Of a stretch of 64,000 nucleotides of DNA, positions 35,380-44,729 are shown in pieces; positions within the stretch are counted from its first letter, which is position 1, and each line of letters opens with the position of its first letter. The notes under the pieces were generated by a model, which saw only the letters and a list, made by a program, of their open reading frames with translations, was not told where the DNA came from and searched no databases. The DNA is from Breoghania sp. (lineage in GTDB: Bacteria; Pseudomonadota; Alphaproteobacteria; Rhizobiales; Stappiaceae). Position numbers and translations under genes: made by a program. Location: assembly GCF_963674635.1 (NCBI RefSeq), contig NZ_OY771475.1:2790001-2854000 (forward strand), in the 5' to 3' direction.

Positions 35380-36234
35380 TCAGTCGCGCAACAGATCGTT
35401 GATCGAGGTCTTGGACCGGGTCTGCGCATCCACGCGCTTGACGATGACCGCGCAATAGAGGCTCGGCCCCGGACGACCGTCGGGAAGCGGCTTGCCGGGC
35501 ATGGAGCCGGACACAACCACCGAGTAAGGAGGCACCTTGCCGATGTGGATCTCGCCGGTGTTGCGGTCGACGATCTTGGTGGATGCGCCGATGAAGACGC
35601 CCATGGAGATCACCGCGCCTTCGCCCACGACAACGCCTTCAACCACTTCCGAACGCGCGCCGATGAAGCAGTTGTCCTCGATGATGACAGGACCGGCCTG
35701 CAGCGGCTCAAGCACGCCACCGATACCGACGCCGCCGGACAGATGCACATTCTTGCCGATCTGCGCGCAGGAGCCGACTGTCACCCAGGTGTCGACCATG
35801 GTGCCAGTATCAACATAGGCGCCGAGGTTCACAAAGGACGGCATCAGCACAACGCCCGGCGCGACATAGGCGGAACGGCGCACAACGCAGTTGGGAACGG
35901 CACGGAAACCGGCTTTTTCGAATTCCGGCGCGCCCCAGCCCTCGAACTTGGAAGGCACCTTGTCCCACCAGGTCGCATTGTTCGGGCCACCAGAGATGGT
36001 CGTCATCGGGTTGAGGCGGAAAGAGAGAAGCACGGCCTTCTTCAGCCACTGATTGACGACCCACTCGCCTCCCACTTTCTCCGCAACGCGCGCCTCACCC
36101 CTGTCGAGCAGGTTCAGCGCGGTCTCCACCGCATCACGGACTTCGCCGCGCGTCGAGGTGTCGACATTCGCACGGTCGTCGAAAGCGGCATCGATCGTAG
36201 CCTGGAGGGAAGCAAGATCAGAAGGGCTGGTCAT
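35380..36234 (-). CDS. dapD: Tetrahydrodipicolinate N-succinyltransferase
   Basis: Transfers succinyl from succinyl-CoA to tetrahydrodipicolinate in the succinylase route to diaminopimelate and lysine. 284 residues. A helical N-terminal domain is followed by a left-handed parallel beta-helix of hexapeptide repeats (about 100-240; [20 protein letters not shown], then [14 protein letters not shown]) and a short C-terminal domain. The ATG at 36234 gives the standard N-terminus. Single gene; dapE is encoded upstream on the same strand. Confidence 0.97.
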   Translation of the reverse strand: MTSPSDLASLQATIDAAFDDRANVDTSTRGEVRDAVETALNLLDRGEARVAEKVGGEWVVNQWLKKAVLLSFRLNPMTTISGGPNNATWWDKVPSKFEGWGAPEFEKAGFRAVPNCVVRRSAYVAPGVVLMPSFVNLGAYVDTGTMVDTWVTVGSCAQIGKNVHLSGGVGIGGVLEPLQAGPVIIEDNCFIGARSEVVEGVVVGEGAVISMGVFIGASTKIVDRNTGEIHIGKVPPYSVVVSGSMPGKPLPDGRPGPSLYCAVIVKRVDAQTRSKTSINDLLRD

Positions 36235-36456
36235 GGGTCGCGTCTTTTCCGAAAGAGGGCTGATGGAAGGATCCGCGGCGGAGAAAAGCCGCCACAGCCC
36301 ATGAAGTCAATACAACACAGCGCCGATGGATCATACGTGAGCCCAGTTTCCTCGCTTCCTCGCGCCATGACGGTTCGGCGTACCGGGCCAAGTGGACAAG
36401 ACGGCTTCCCACGGGTAAGTAGCCTTCCCGGCCAAACCTCGCAGGTTTTTCAATCC

Positions 36457-37359
36457 ATGGAATTGTGGATACCCATCACGATCGCGGCTGCGTTTCTGCA
36501 GAACCTGCGTTCGGCGCTTCAGAAGCATCTGAAGGGACATCTCGGCACGGCCGGCGCGACCTTCGTGCGCTTCGGTTACGGGTTCCCTTTCGCGTCAGCC
36601 TATGTGGCGGTTCTGCATCTGGGTTTCGGCCATGCCCTGCCCACGGCCAATGTCGTTTTCGCCCTCGCCTCTGTCGCTGGGGGGCTTGCCCAGATCTTCG
36701 CGACTTTCCTGCTCGTGCACCTCTTCTCCTATCGCAATTTCGCGGTCGGCACGGCCTATTCCAAGACCGAACCCGTTCAGGCCGCGATCTTTGGCCTGGT
36801 GCTCCTCGGAGAGACCGTCACCTTTTCCGCAGTGATCGCGATTGCGGTGGGCGTTATCGGGGTGATCATCATTTCCGTTGCCCGCCAGCCGCTTTCCTGG
36901 CGCGCGGTTTCCGGCTCGCTTGTCGGACGCCCGGCGCTGATCGGCCTTGCCTCCGCAGCCCTGTTCGGCGCCTCGGCGGCCTGCTATCGCACGGCCTCCC
37001 TGTCGCTCGGCGGAAATGACTTCCTGATGCAGGCGGCCTTCACGTTGGGCTTCGTGACCGTTTTCCAGACCATGATCATGGGTCTGTGGATGAAGAAATA
37101 CGAACCTGAGCAGCTTGCCGCAGCCTTCAGGCATTGGCGGATCGCCGTTTGGGTGGGAATTGTGGGCGTGGTGGGATCCGCAGGATGGTTCACCGCCAGC
37201 ACGCTGCAGAAGGTCGCCTATGTGCGCACACTGGCGCAGATCGAACTGGTTTTTACCTTCGCGATGTCGGCCTTCGTCTTCCGAGAAGCAATCAACCGCA
37301 AGGAAGTCCTGGGCTGTGTGCTGATCGTCGGATCGGTCGTCCTGCTTCTGGCAGGCTGA
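36457..37359 (+). CDS. DMT/EamA-type membrane transporter
   Basis: 300-residue transporter with about ten transmembrane helices and two EamA-like repeats. The N-terminus MELWIPITIAAAFLQNLRSALQKHL matches an alphaproteobacterial DMT subgroup. The ATG at 36457 is chosen since the open frame to its left runs antisense through dapD and is spurious. The second repeat contains the QIELVFTF...FREAINRKEVLGCVLI pattern of drug/metabolite exporters. Substrate is unknown. Confidence 0.88.
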   Translation: MELWIPITIAAAFLQNLRSALQKHLKGHLGTAGATFVRFGYGFPFASAYVAVLHLGFGHALPTANVVFALASVAGGLAQIFATFLLVHLFSYRNFAVGTAYSKTEPVQAAIFGLVLLGETVTFSAVIAIAVGVIGVIIISVARQPLSWRAVSGSLVGRPALIGLASAALFGASAACYRTASLSLGGNDFLMQAAFTLGFVTVFQTMIMGLWMKKYEPEQLAAAFRHWRIAVWVGIVGVVGSAGWFTASTLQKVAYVRTLAQIELVFTFAMSAFVFREAINRKEVLGCVLIVGSVVLLLAG

Positions 37360-37400
37360 GCAGCCTCGCCCTTTCGATGCAGGCTACGTTCCCTCGTCGT

Positions 37401-38561
37401 TCAGCCGGTCCGCATTGCACCTTCAAGGAACTCGCGCAAATCGGCGCGCACTTCCTGGAGGTGTTCGACCTGATCCGAGAGTGAACCTGAGGCATCCAGC
37501 AACTGTCCGCCTATTTCCGCCGTGCTTTCATTCGCCGTGCGCAGCGCACTGATGCCGGACGTGATCCCGCCCGCCCCACGTGCGGCTTCTTCCACATTGT
37601 GCGCGATCTCACCGGTGGCCGCTGCCTGCTCGTCCACCGCCGAGGCGATGGCGGTTGAAATCTCGCTCACCCTCTCAATGGCCTCGCTGATCTGCGAATT
37701 GGCCTCAACAGCCGTGCTGGTTGCGGACTGCAGCGCGTGGATCTCGTCGTTGATTTCCTTTGTTGCGTTCGCCGTTTGCCCCGACAGCGCCTTGACCTCC
37801 TGGGCGACGATCGCAAAGCCCTTGCCCATCTCGCCGGCACGCGCGGCCTCGATCGTGGCGTTGAGCGCGAGAAGGTTGGTCTGGGCTGCGATATCGGTGA
37901 TGAGCTGGATGACGACACCAATCCGCTCCGATTTCTCCGAAAGACCGTCAATCTCCCGGTTCATGGCGCGGGACTTGTCCACGGTCCCCCTCGCGATATC
38001 GGCCGCACTCATTACCTGACGGTTGATCTCGCCGATCGATTGGGTGAGTTCCTCGGTGGTGCTTGCGACATTGCGCATGTTGGCGGCCGCCTCCTCCGCA
38101 CCTGAAGAGACATCGAGCGAGCGCTTGCTCGCCGCCTCACCTGCATTCGCCATTTCGCTGGAAGCCGTCTTCAATTCGGACGTCGCGCCCTCGATCCGGT
38201 CAACGGTCTCGTGCAAGCGTTCTTCCAGCCGGTTGGCGAGATTGCAGAAATTCTCGTGCCGCTCTCGAAGCTTGTCTGTCACCGCATTGACGCTGCGCGC
38301 AGCGTCGGCAAAGGCGCCGAGCATCCCCTGCTCGGAAATCAGCCGGTAGTGCTTGTTCTTTCCCACATATTCCAGACAGGCCTTGGATTCGCGCAGATAG
38401 GCGTCGGTGCGATCGATCAGAAGGTTGATGGCGTGCATCAGCTCCGCCGTGTCGCTGCTATCGTCGATATTGAGAATGCGCGCCTCGAAATCCCCGGCAG
38501 CAACCGCCTTGCAGACTTCGGTGGCATGTTTGAGTTTTGCGCGTTTCGACCGAAAGAACAT
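37401..38561 (-). CDS. Soluble methyl-accepting chemotaxis protein (HAMP-like plus signalling domain)
   Basis: 386 residues with no transmembrane segment. The N-terminal 60 residues resemble a HAMP module, then a short helical linker leads to the MCP signalling coiled coil (about 110-375), whose hairpin tip reads [35 protein letters not shown]. No PAS or other sensory domain and no C-terminal CheR-binding pentapeptide are present. The gene 43 bases upstream encodes an Aer-type PAS protein, so the two probably form a split aerotaxis/redox receptor that signals to CheA-CheW. Confidence 0.92.
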   Translation of the reverse strand: MFFRSKRAKLKHATEVCKAVAAGDFEARILNIDDSSDTAELMHAINLLIDRTDAYLRESKACLEYVGKNKHYRLISEQGMLGAFADAARSVNAVTDKLRERHENFCNLANRLEERLHETVDRIEGATSELKTASSEMANAGEAASKRSLDVSSGAEEAAANMRNVASTTEELTQSIGEINRQVMSAADIARGTVDKSRAMNREIDGLSEKSERIGVVIQLITDIAAQTNLLALNATIEAARAGEMGKGFAIVAQEVKALSGQTANATKEINDEIHALQSATSTAVEANSQISEAIERVSEISTAIASAVDEQAAATGEIAHNVEEAARGAGGITSGISALRTANESTAEIGGQLLDASGSLSDQVEHLQEVRADLREFLEGAMRTG

Positions 38562-38604
38562 TCTCGTCTCAATCCTGTCCAGAACCGGGTATCCGCCGAC
38601 CGAC

Positions 38605-39162
38605 CTATGCGGCCGCCGCCTTAAGCGGGGTGTGGGCCGTCAGCTTTGCAATGAGTTCGTCATAGGGCAGGCCATGGCTTGAAACCTGATCGATCAGGAC
38701 CTGGTAGCCGGCGGCAAGCTGCTCCTTGCCGTTCTTGTGGCGCGCCTCTTCGGCCAGCACGATCTCATAGAGGGGAACGATCACGTCATCGATGACGGCG
38801 CGGTTGGGGACGCGGCGGTTGGAGTGGTACCCGATGATATGGCCCGCGTTGTCGAAGCTGGGCGTGACATGGGCATAGACCCAGTAGTGGTCACCATTCT
38901 TCGCCCGGTTTATGACGTAGCCGAAAATCTCGCTACCGGCCTCGATTGCGTCCCAGAGCAATTTGAACACCGCCCGTGGCATGTGCGGATGGCGGATGAT
39001 GCTATGCGGCAGGCCGAGGATGTCGGCCTCCCGGAAACCGGCGACCTGAAGGAACGTGCGATTGGCGTAGGTGATGCGCCCCTTCGTGTCCGTCTTGCTG
39101 ACAATCACGTCGTCCTTGTCGAAAAATCGTTCGACACCCGTCAGCGACAACGGCTTGCTCAT
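38605..39162 (-). CDS. Aer-type PAS domain protein, probable sensor partner of the MCP
   Basis: 185 residues from ATG 39162, with GGGAG seven bases upstream. The PAS domain (about 15-125) closely follows the FAD-binding PAS of E. coli Aer: compare [19 protein letters not shown] and [14 protein letters not shown] with the corresponding Aer motifs HPDMP and [14 protein letters not shown]. After the PAS there is a short helical tail and no membrane anchor, HAMP or MCP domain. It lies upstream of a soluble MCP in the same direction, suggesting it senses redox or oxygen and passes the signal to that protein. Confidence 0.88.
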   Translation of the reverse strand: MSKPLSLTGVERFFDKDDVIVSKTDTKGRITYANRTFLQVAGFREADILGLPHSIIRHPHMPRAVFKLLWDAIEAGSEIFGYVINRAKNGDHYWVYAHVTPSFDNAGHIIGYHSNRRVPNRAVIDDVIVPLYEIVLAEEARHKNGKEQLAAGYQVLIDQVSSHGLPYDELIAKLTAHTPLKAAAA

Positions 39163-39417
39163 CGGCTCTCTCCCGGATTTCCGCGGTTCGAAACGCCCCA
39201 CCCGGACGCCCTCCATCTACGGAATGGAAGAATATTGCCTCAGCGTAAAATTCTACTAAATCAATTATTAGATAATAACACCTAGATATCAGCGCCCCTA
39301 TGCGGGCATCCCGTGCGTTCAGCCGCACAAATTCGGACACAACGACACAGACACAGGCGCACGGGCACCGCCAACATCACAGCGGCGATGAAGTACACTC
39401 GTGACGAACGGTGAATA

Positions 39418-39945
39418 TCAGGCGCTTGCGCGCTGCTTTTCGTACCGAGCCTGCTTGGTGAACTTCTTGATCACTCGCTCGCGTTTCAGCCGCGAGATAT
39501 GATCGATAAACAGCACACCGTTCAGGTGATCGATCTCGTGCTGCAGACAGGTCGCCAGAAGACCATCGGCCTCAAGCTCGCATTCCCGCCCCTCACGGTC
39601 GAGGAATGTCACGCGCACCTTCTCCGGGCGTTCCACGTCCTCGTAATACTCGGGAATGGAAAGGCACCCTTCCTGATAGACGGACCGTTCCTCTGACGAC
39701 CAGACGATTTCAGGATTGATGAAGACCTGCGGGTCCTTGGGCTGATCATCCTTGGCAACGTCCAGCACAAGCATGCGCTTGGGAATGGCGATCTGAATCG
39801 CCGCCAGCCCGATGCCGGGGGCGTCGTACATGGTATCGAGCATGTCGTCGGCAAGTTGACGAATGTCGCTGTCGACTTTCTCGACGGGCGTGGAGACCTG
39901 ACGCAGCATGGCGTCGGGCAGGATGATGATATCGCGTTTGGCCAT
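39418..39945 (-). CDS. def: Peptide deformylase
   Basis: Metal-dependent enzyme that removes the N-formyl group from nascent proteins. 175 residues from ATG 39945. The three signature motifs are intact: [17 protein letters not shown] (metal Cys) and [11 protein letters not shown] (two metal His and catalytic Glu). In many Rhizobiales def is next to fmt; here it is about 11 kb from fmt and in opposite orientation, indicating a local rearrangement of the usual cluster. Confidence 0.97.
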   Translation of the reverse strand: MAKRDIIILPDAMLRQVSTPVEKVDSDIRQLADDMLDTMYDAPGIGLAAIQIAIPKRMLVLDVAKDDQPKDPQVFINPEIVWSSEERSVYQEGCLSIPEYYEDVERPEKVRVTFLDREGRECELEADGLLATCLQHEIDHLNGVLFIDHISRLKRERVIKKFTKQARYEKQRASA

Positions 39946-40000
39946 GAGCAATCAGATAGGCGGTGATTGCCCTGCGGTCAATCTCGTCAAACTACAAAAA

Positions 40001-40034
40001 CGGCGCGAAACGGGGCTTTTCCCGTTTCGCGCCG
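40001..40034 (-). terminator. Intrinsic terminator of ilvD
   Basis: 14-bp stem CGGCGCGAAACGGG / CCCGTTTCGCGCCG with a 6-nt loop, followed on the minus strand by TTTTTG. It lies 55 bases after the ilvD stop. Confidence 0.9.
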
Positions 40035-40089
40035 CCAGAAATTTCAGACGCCGGCACTCCTGAAGGCCGGCAATCGGCCCCGTGACAGC

Positions 40090-41949
40090 CTAGTGGCGCT
40101 CCACCTGACTGACATCGCGCACCGCACCACGGGCGGCAGAGGTCGCGAGCGCGCCATAGGCACGAAGCGCTTGCGTGATCTTGCGCTTGCGCGGCTTGGC
40201 AGGCTTCCAGGCATCCTTGCCCTTGGCCTCCATCGCGGCGCGACGGGAAGCCAGAACCTCGTCGGAAACCTGCAGCTCGATCTTGCGGTTCGGGATATCG
40301 ATCTCGATCAGATCGCCCTCTTCCACCAGGCCGACCGTACCGCCTTCGGCGGCTTCCGGCGAAACGTGGCCGATGGAGAGCCCCGAGGAGCCGCCGGAGA
40401 AGCGACCGTCGGTGATCAACGCGCAGACCTTGCCGAGCCCCTTCGACTTCAGGTAGCTCGTCGGATAGAGCATTTCCTGCATGCCTGGGCCGCCCTTGGG
40501 ACCTTCATAGCGCACAAGCACGATGTCGCCAGGGTTGATCTTGCCGGTGAGAATGTCGCTCACCGCCTGATCCTGGCTTTCGCAGATGCGGGCCGGGCCG
40601 GTGAATTTCAGGATGCTCTCATCAACGCCGGAGGTTTTCACGATGCAGCCATCCTCGGCGAGGTTGCCGAAGAGCACGGCCAGACCGCCATCCTTGGAGA
40701 AGGCATCGTCATAGGCGCGGATGATGCCGCCCTTGCGGTCCGTGTCGACCGCGTCATAGCGGCGGTTCTGGCTGAAGGCCGTCTGGGTCGGCACACCGCC
40801 GGGCGCGGAACGGAAGAATTCGTGCACCGCATCGCTGTTGGTGCGCATCACATCCCAGCGGTCCAGCGCATCGCCCATGGTAGCGGCGTGGATCGTCCCG
40901 ACCGACTTGTCGATCAGGCCCGCGCGCTCAAGCTCACCCAGAATGCCCATGATGCCGCCTGCGCGGTGAACATCTTCCACATGCACGTCGGCAACCGAGG
41001 GCGCGACCTTGCACAGCACGGGCACGCGGCGCGACAGGCGGTCGATATCGGCCATGGTGAAGTCGACCTCGCCTTCCTGGGCAGCCGCCAAAAGGTGCAG
41101 GACCGTATTGGTGGAACCACCCATCGCGATGTCGAGCGACATGGCGTTTTCAAAGGCCGGAACGGTCGCGATGTTGCGCGGCAGCACACTTTCATCGTCC
41201 TGCTCGTAATAGCGGCGCGCCAGATCGACGATCAGGTGACCGGCCTCCACGAAAAGACGCTCACGGTCGGCATGGGTTGCCAGCACCGTGCCATTGCCCG
41301 GCAGGGCGAGGCCTAAGGCTTCCGTCAGACAGTTCATGGAATTTGCGGTGAACATGCCGGAGCAGGAGCCGCAGGTCGGGCAGGCGTTCTGCTCGTAGGT
41401 TGCCACATCGGCGTCGGAGACGCGGTCATCGGCAGCAACGATCATTGCGTCGATCAGATCGACGGACTTAGCCGTGCCGTCTTCCAGCACCACCTTGCCC
41501 GCTTCCATCGGGCCGCCGGAGACGAAGATCACCGGAATGTTGAGCCGCATGGCGGCCATCAGCATGCCCGGGGTGATCTTGTCACAATTGGAGATGCACA
41601 CGATGGCGTCGGCGCAATGGGCGTTGACCATATACTCCACGCTGTCGGCGATGATCTCGCGCGAAGGCAGCGAATAGAGCATGCCGTCATGGCCCATGGC
41701 GATGCCGTCATCGACCGCGATGGTGTTGAATTCCTTGGCGACGCCGCCGGCTTTTTCAACCTCGCGGGCCACGAGCTGGCCGAGATTGTGAAGGTGTACG
41801 TGCCCCGGCACGAACTGCGTGAAGGAATTGGCGATAGCAATGATCGGCTTGCCGAAGTCGCCTTCCTTCATGCCTGTGGCGCGCCACAGACCGCGGGCAC
41901 CGGCCATGTTGCGGCCATGCGTGGATGTACGAGAACGATACGGGGGCAT
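40090..41949 (-). CDS. ilvD: Dihydroxy-acid dehydratase
   Basis: Iron-sulfur dehydratase of valine, isoleucine and pantothenate synthesis, forming 2-keto acids from dihydroxy acids. 619 residues, typical of the long IlvD form. Cluster-ligand regions are visible: the Cys in [10 protein letters not shown] and [20 protein letters not shown]. The C-terminal swivel domain contains [21 protein letters not shown] with the catalytic Ser. It stands alone with its own terminator; no other ilv or leu gene is in the window. Confidence 0.97.
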   Translation of the reverse strand: MPPYRSRTSTHGRNMAGARGLWRATGMKEGDFGKPIIAIANSFTQFVPGHVHLHNLGQLVAREVEKAGGVAKEFNTIAVDDGIAMGHDGMLYSLPSREIIADSVEYMVNAHCADAIVCISNCDKITPGMLMAAMRLNIPVIFVSGGPMEAGKVVLEDGTAKSVDLIDAMIVAADDRVSDADVATYEQNACPTCGSCSGMFTANSMNCLTEALGLALPGNGTVLATHADRERLFVEAGHLIVDLARRYYEQDDESVLPRNIATVPAFENAMSLDIAMGGSTNTVLHLLAAAQEGEVDFTMADIDRLSRRVPVLCKVAPSVADVHVEDVHRAGGIMGILGELERAGLIDKSVGTIHAATMGDALDRWDVMRTNSDAVHEFFRSAPGGVPTQTAFSQNRRYDAVDTDRKGGIIRAYDDAFSKDGGLAVLFGNLAEDGCIVKTSGVDESILKFTGPARICESQDQAVSDILTGKINPGDIVLVRYEGPKGGPGMQEMLYPTSYLKSKGLGKVCALITDGRFSGGSSGLSIGHVSPEAAEGGTVGLVEEGDLIEIDIPNRKIELQVSDEVLASRRAAMEAKGKDAWKPAKPRKRKITQALRAYGALATSAARGAVRDVSQVERH

Positions 41950-42181
41950 GAGCGAACCTCATCAGTCTTGTTGAGCTGGCCGTCCCGGCAATTTTGCCAT
42001 TTCTGGCATCCTGGCAATCTTGTTGGTTGGTCGGCTGGCTTTATCCGGCGTCCCTTTTCGCAGCTTTCAAAGGCTAAAGAAAGGTCACAGGTCGCAAATG
42101 CGGTACGCCGCCAACGCAAGATTATTGCGTGGCGCAATGGCCACGTGGGGCACTTCGTGCCTCGCCACATGGCCAAGACCA

Positions 42182-42841
42182 TCAAAGAAGTCCGGCATAT
42201 CGCAACATCGTGAAGATCTGCCAGAACCACGGCAAGGCCAGAACCACAAGAACCGCGCGCCTCAGAGACAGAGAGGGAAACCGGCTCAGCAGATACCCGG
42301 TCAAGGTCGGCAATATCAGTATGAGCGCCATCGCCGTCAGCGTTCCGGCGGCTGCGGAAACGATCATCGTGGAAAGAGCAGCATACTCAGCCGCGGTCCC
42401 CGCAATGGACATGCTTGTCACATTGATGAGCGGAGAAAAGAACAAGCCGCCCCATGCCACAAGCCCCCATAGGCCTTGTTCCAACCAGGATCGGGCCCGA
42501 GTAGGCCCATCGCTTTTCAGGAAACTACGCACGATCAGAGCCAGCATCATCATGGCGATGCTGAACAGAACGTAGGATCGCATCTGGTTGAACCAGAGCG
42601 GAAGCCAAATGGCCTTCTGGTACATGCCGGTGAAGTAGCCGAACGCGATCATGGAAAAACCAAGGGCCAAAGTCGTCAGCAGCAAGGCGCGCGACGTCAG
42701 AAGACGGGCTGTGACCATGAAAGGCAAAAAGCTGATGAGCGCCCAGATCTCCGGCATTGCCAGGAAAGTTGCAGAAGTGAACCGTTCCAGCTTGGCCAGA
42801 AACTCCCATTGGCCAAACGAGAAAATTGAAATGTACTCCAC
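42182..42841 (-). CDS. Hypothetical integral membrane protein
   Basis: Probable 219-residue protein from GTG 42841, which has AGGGG eight bases upstream; the open frame extends to 42928 without a better start. About five to six hydrophobic helices (for example ATFLAMPEIWALISFLPFMV, LLLTTLALGFSMIAFGYFTG, and two near the C-terminus). No known family motif is seen. It is isolated between ilvD and rmuC, and the DNA of the region is slightly less GC-rich than its neighbours, hinting at later acquisition. Confidence 0.6.
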   Translation of the reverse strand: MEYISIFSFGQWEFLAKLERFTSATFLAMPEIWALISFLPFMVTARLLTSRALLLTTLALGFSMIAFGYFTGMYQKAIWLPLWFNQMRSYVLFSIAMMMLALIVRSFLKSDGPTRARSWLEQGLWGLVAWGGLFFSPLINVTSMSIAGTAAEYAALSTMIVSAAAGTLTAMALILILPTLTGYLLSRFPSLSLRRAVLVVLALPWFWQIFTMLRYAGLL

Positions 42842-43093
42842 GCCGTTTACCCCTGCTGCAACGTGCGACCGGACCTCGCTTTGGGGGCTACGTCGCAGAC
42901 GCGGGGGGACACTGCAAGACGCAACCAAGCTGGAAGCCGCCCCTTCAACGTCATCCAGAGGAAACCCGAATGGGTTGCCGCGAATGATGTGCCGCGCATA
43001 CCGGCCTCAATCCATGGCGAAGGGACCGATGCCCCGCCGCCCGATAATCCTTCCCTTCTCTGCATCCGCCCCGAATCGTTCTATGTTTGTTTC

Positions 43094-44329
43094 ATGGATT
43101 TCTCGACACCGTTTTTGCAGGTTTCTGGACACTGGATGACGCTTGGCGAGGCAATGCTCTTTGCCGGTTCGGGCGCGTTCGTGTTGCTGGTGGTCGTGCT
43201 GATTGTCAGCTTGCGCCTTGCGCGCGCTCGTCGCCTGGCCGAGCGGGCCACAATCCACCATGCCCGCGAGCTGGAAGCGCGCATCGATACGCTGCTCAAT
43301 ACGCAGGCGGAAATGACCGGCCGCATGAAGACCATGGCCGAGCATCTGGGCTCGCGCCAAACCGATCTCATGCGCTCGGTCAACGAGCGGCTCGACGGGT
43401 TCGGCCACAGGCTCGGCCAGTCCATGGCGCAAAGTTCCAAAAGCACGCAGGAAAGCCTCACCCATCTGCATGAACGCCTTGGCATCATCGACCGGGCGCA
43501 GAAGACCATCACCGATCTTTCCGGTCAGGTGGTGGAGTTACAGCAGATCCTGTCCAACAAGCAGGCGCGCGGGGCCTTCGGACAGGGGCGGATGGAGGCG
43601 ATCATTCAGGACGCCCTTCCGGAGACCGCCTACAGCTTTCAGGCGACGCTCTCATCGGGAAGCAGGCCGGACTGCCTGATCCACATGCCGAACGGCGCGC
43701 TGCCGCTGGTCATTGATGCGAAATTCCCGCTGGAAGCCTTCAACCGCATCCGCGACGAGGAGGAAGATACCAAGGCGGCAAGCGCCCAGTTGCGGCGCGA
43801 TGTGGCCAAACACGTGATCGATATTCGCGAGCGTTATCTCCTGCCCGGTGAGACGCAGGACACGGCCTTCATGTTCGTGCCGTCGGAATCGCTCTTCGCG
43901 GAGCTTCACGAGAATTTCTCCGACATCGTACAGAAGGCGAACCGGGCGCGGGTGGTGATCGTCTCGCCTTCGCTGCTTCTGCTCTCGATCCAGGTGATCC
44001 AGTCGATCCTGCGCGATGCCCGCATGCGCGAGCAGGCCCATCTCATTCAAGCGGAAGTCCGTCACCTGATGGAAGACGTGACACGGCTCGACGATCGCGT
44101 CAGCAAGCTGCAGCAACACCACGGGCAGGCCGCGCGCGATATCGAGCAGATCCTCACCTCCACCTCCAAGATCACGCGCCGCGGCGAGCGGATCGAGGCG
44201 CTGGAGCTGGGCGAGGATGCGGCATTGCCGGAGGTCGGCACGCGTGCAGACGAGGCCGCGCGCGAAACGCTGGACGACGACAATGTGCTTCCAATCCCCT
44301 TGAAACCCAGCGAACCGGGCTCACGATAG
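43094..44329 (+). CDS. rmuC: DNA recombination protein RmuC homolog
   Basis: 411-residue membrane-anchored protein. One N-terminal helix (about 22-42, AMLFAGSGAFVLLVVVLIVSL) is followed by a long coiled coil (about 45-150) and the PD-(D/E)XK-like RmuC nuclease core, with GRMEAIIQDALP, DCLIHMPNGALPLVIDAKFPLEAF and FVPSESLFAELHEN. E. coli RmuC limits inversion at short inverted repeats. The start at ATG 43094 is selected because it directly precedes the membrane helix. In many alphaproteobacteria rmuC is beside def-fmt; here it is about 3 kb from def. Confidence 0.93.
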   Translation: MDFSTPFLQVSGHWMTLGEAMLFAGSGAFVLLVVVLIVSLRLARARRLAERATIHHARELEARIDTLLNTQAEMTGRMKTMAEHLGSRQTDLMRSVNERLDGFGHRLGQSMAQSSKSTQESLTHLHERLGIIDRAQKTITDLSGQVVELQQILSNKQARGAFGQGRMEAIIQDALPETAYSFQATLSSGSRPDCLIHMPNGALPLVIDAKFPLEAFNRIRDEEEDTKAASAQLRRDVAKHVIDIRERYLLPGETQDTAFMFVPSESLFAELHENFSDIVQKANRARVVIVSPSLLLLSIQVIQSILRDARMREQAHLIQAEVRHLMEDVTRLDDRVSKLQQHHGQAARDIEQILTSTSKITRRGERIEALELGEDAALPEVGTRADEAARETLDDDNVLPIPLKPSEPGSR

Positions 44330-44370
44330 GGGGGCAAGCGCGCAGACGCTTGCGCTGACCCTTCATTTCT

Positions 44371-44394
44371 ATATAACTAGTTTTATGGTTATAT
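44371..44394. promoter_or_regulatory. ArsR-type operator and -10 region
   Basis: Perfect 7-bp inverted repeat ATATAAC (44371-44377) / GTTATAT (44388-44394) spanning the start codon, with a palindromic AACTAGTT inside. A promoter TTGCGC (44350-44355), 16 bp, TATAAC (44372-44377) would start transcription at about the ATG itself, so the transcript may be leaderless and directly repressible. Confidence 0.55.
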
Positions 44395-44729
44395 CATGCA
44401 GCCCCCTTTCCATTGAAGAAGCCGCGCAAGGTTTTGCGGCCATCGGATCGCAGGCCCGGCTTTCGGTCGTGCTGGCGCTCGTGCGCGCGGGCCGTTCCGG
44501 ACTGAGCGTCGGCGATATCCAGGCGCGCACCGGCATGGCGGCCTCGACGCTTGCCCATCACCTGCGCTTTCTCGCCTCCGCGGGCCTGATCGAGCAGGAA
44601 AAGGAGGGCCGCAGCGTCATCAACCGCGCGGCCTTTGAGAGGCTCGAAGCCCTGGCTGGATACATCATGGCCCAGTGCTGCGCGGACGAGGCAATGGTGC
44701 CGGAGATTTCCAGGGAGATCGCAACATGA
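44385..44729 (+). CDS. ArsR-family metalloregulator
   Basis: 114-residue winged-HTH repressor (recognition region TGMAASTLAHHLRFLASAGLIEQ, about residues 49-71). The usual ELCVCDL site is absent; instead Cys5, Cys98 and Cys99 could form a thiolate site, which resembles the Cys95/96/102 arrangement of the Acidithiobacillus ferrooxidans ArsR. No ribosome site precedes the ATG. It overlaps the permease gene by ATGA, so both are one unit for efflux of a soft metal or metalloid. The ligand is inferred. Confidence 0.88.
   Translation: MVISCSPLSIEEAAQGFAAIGSQARLSVVLALVRAGRSGLSVGDIQARTGMAASTLAHHLRFLASAGLIEQEKEGRSVINRAAFERLEALAGYIMAQCCADEAMVPEISREIAT

Noticed and set aside
35080..36456. Long plus-strand open frame continuing into the DMT transporter
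   Set aside because: It runs antisense through dapD, has no family resemblance and is a by-product of GC-rich codon use; the transporter starts at ATG 36457.
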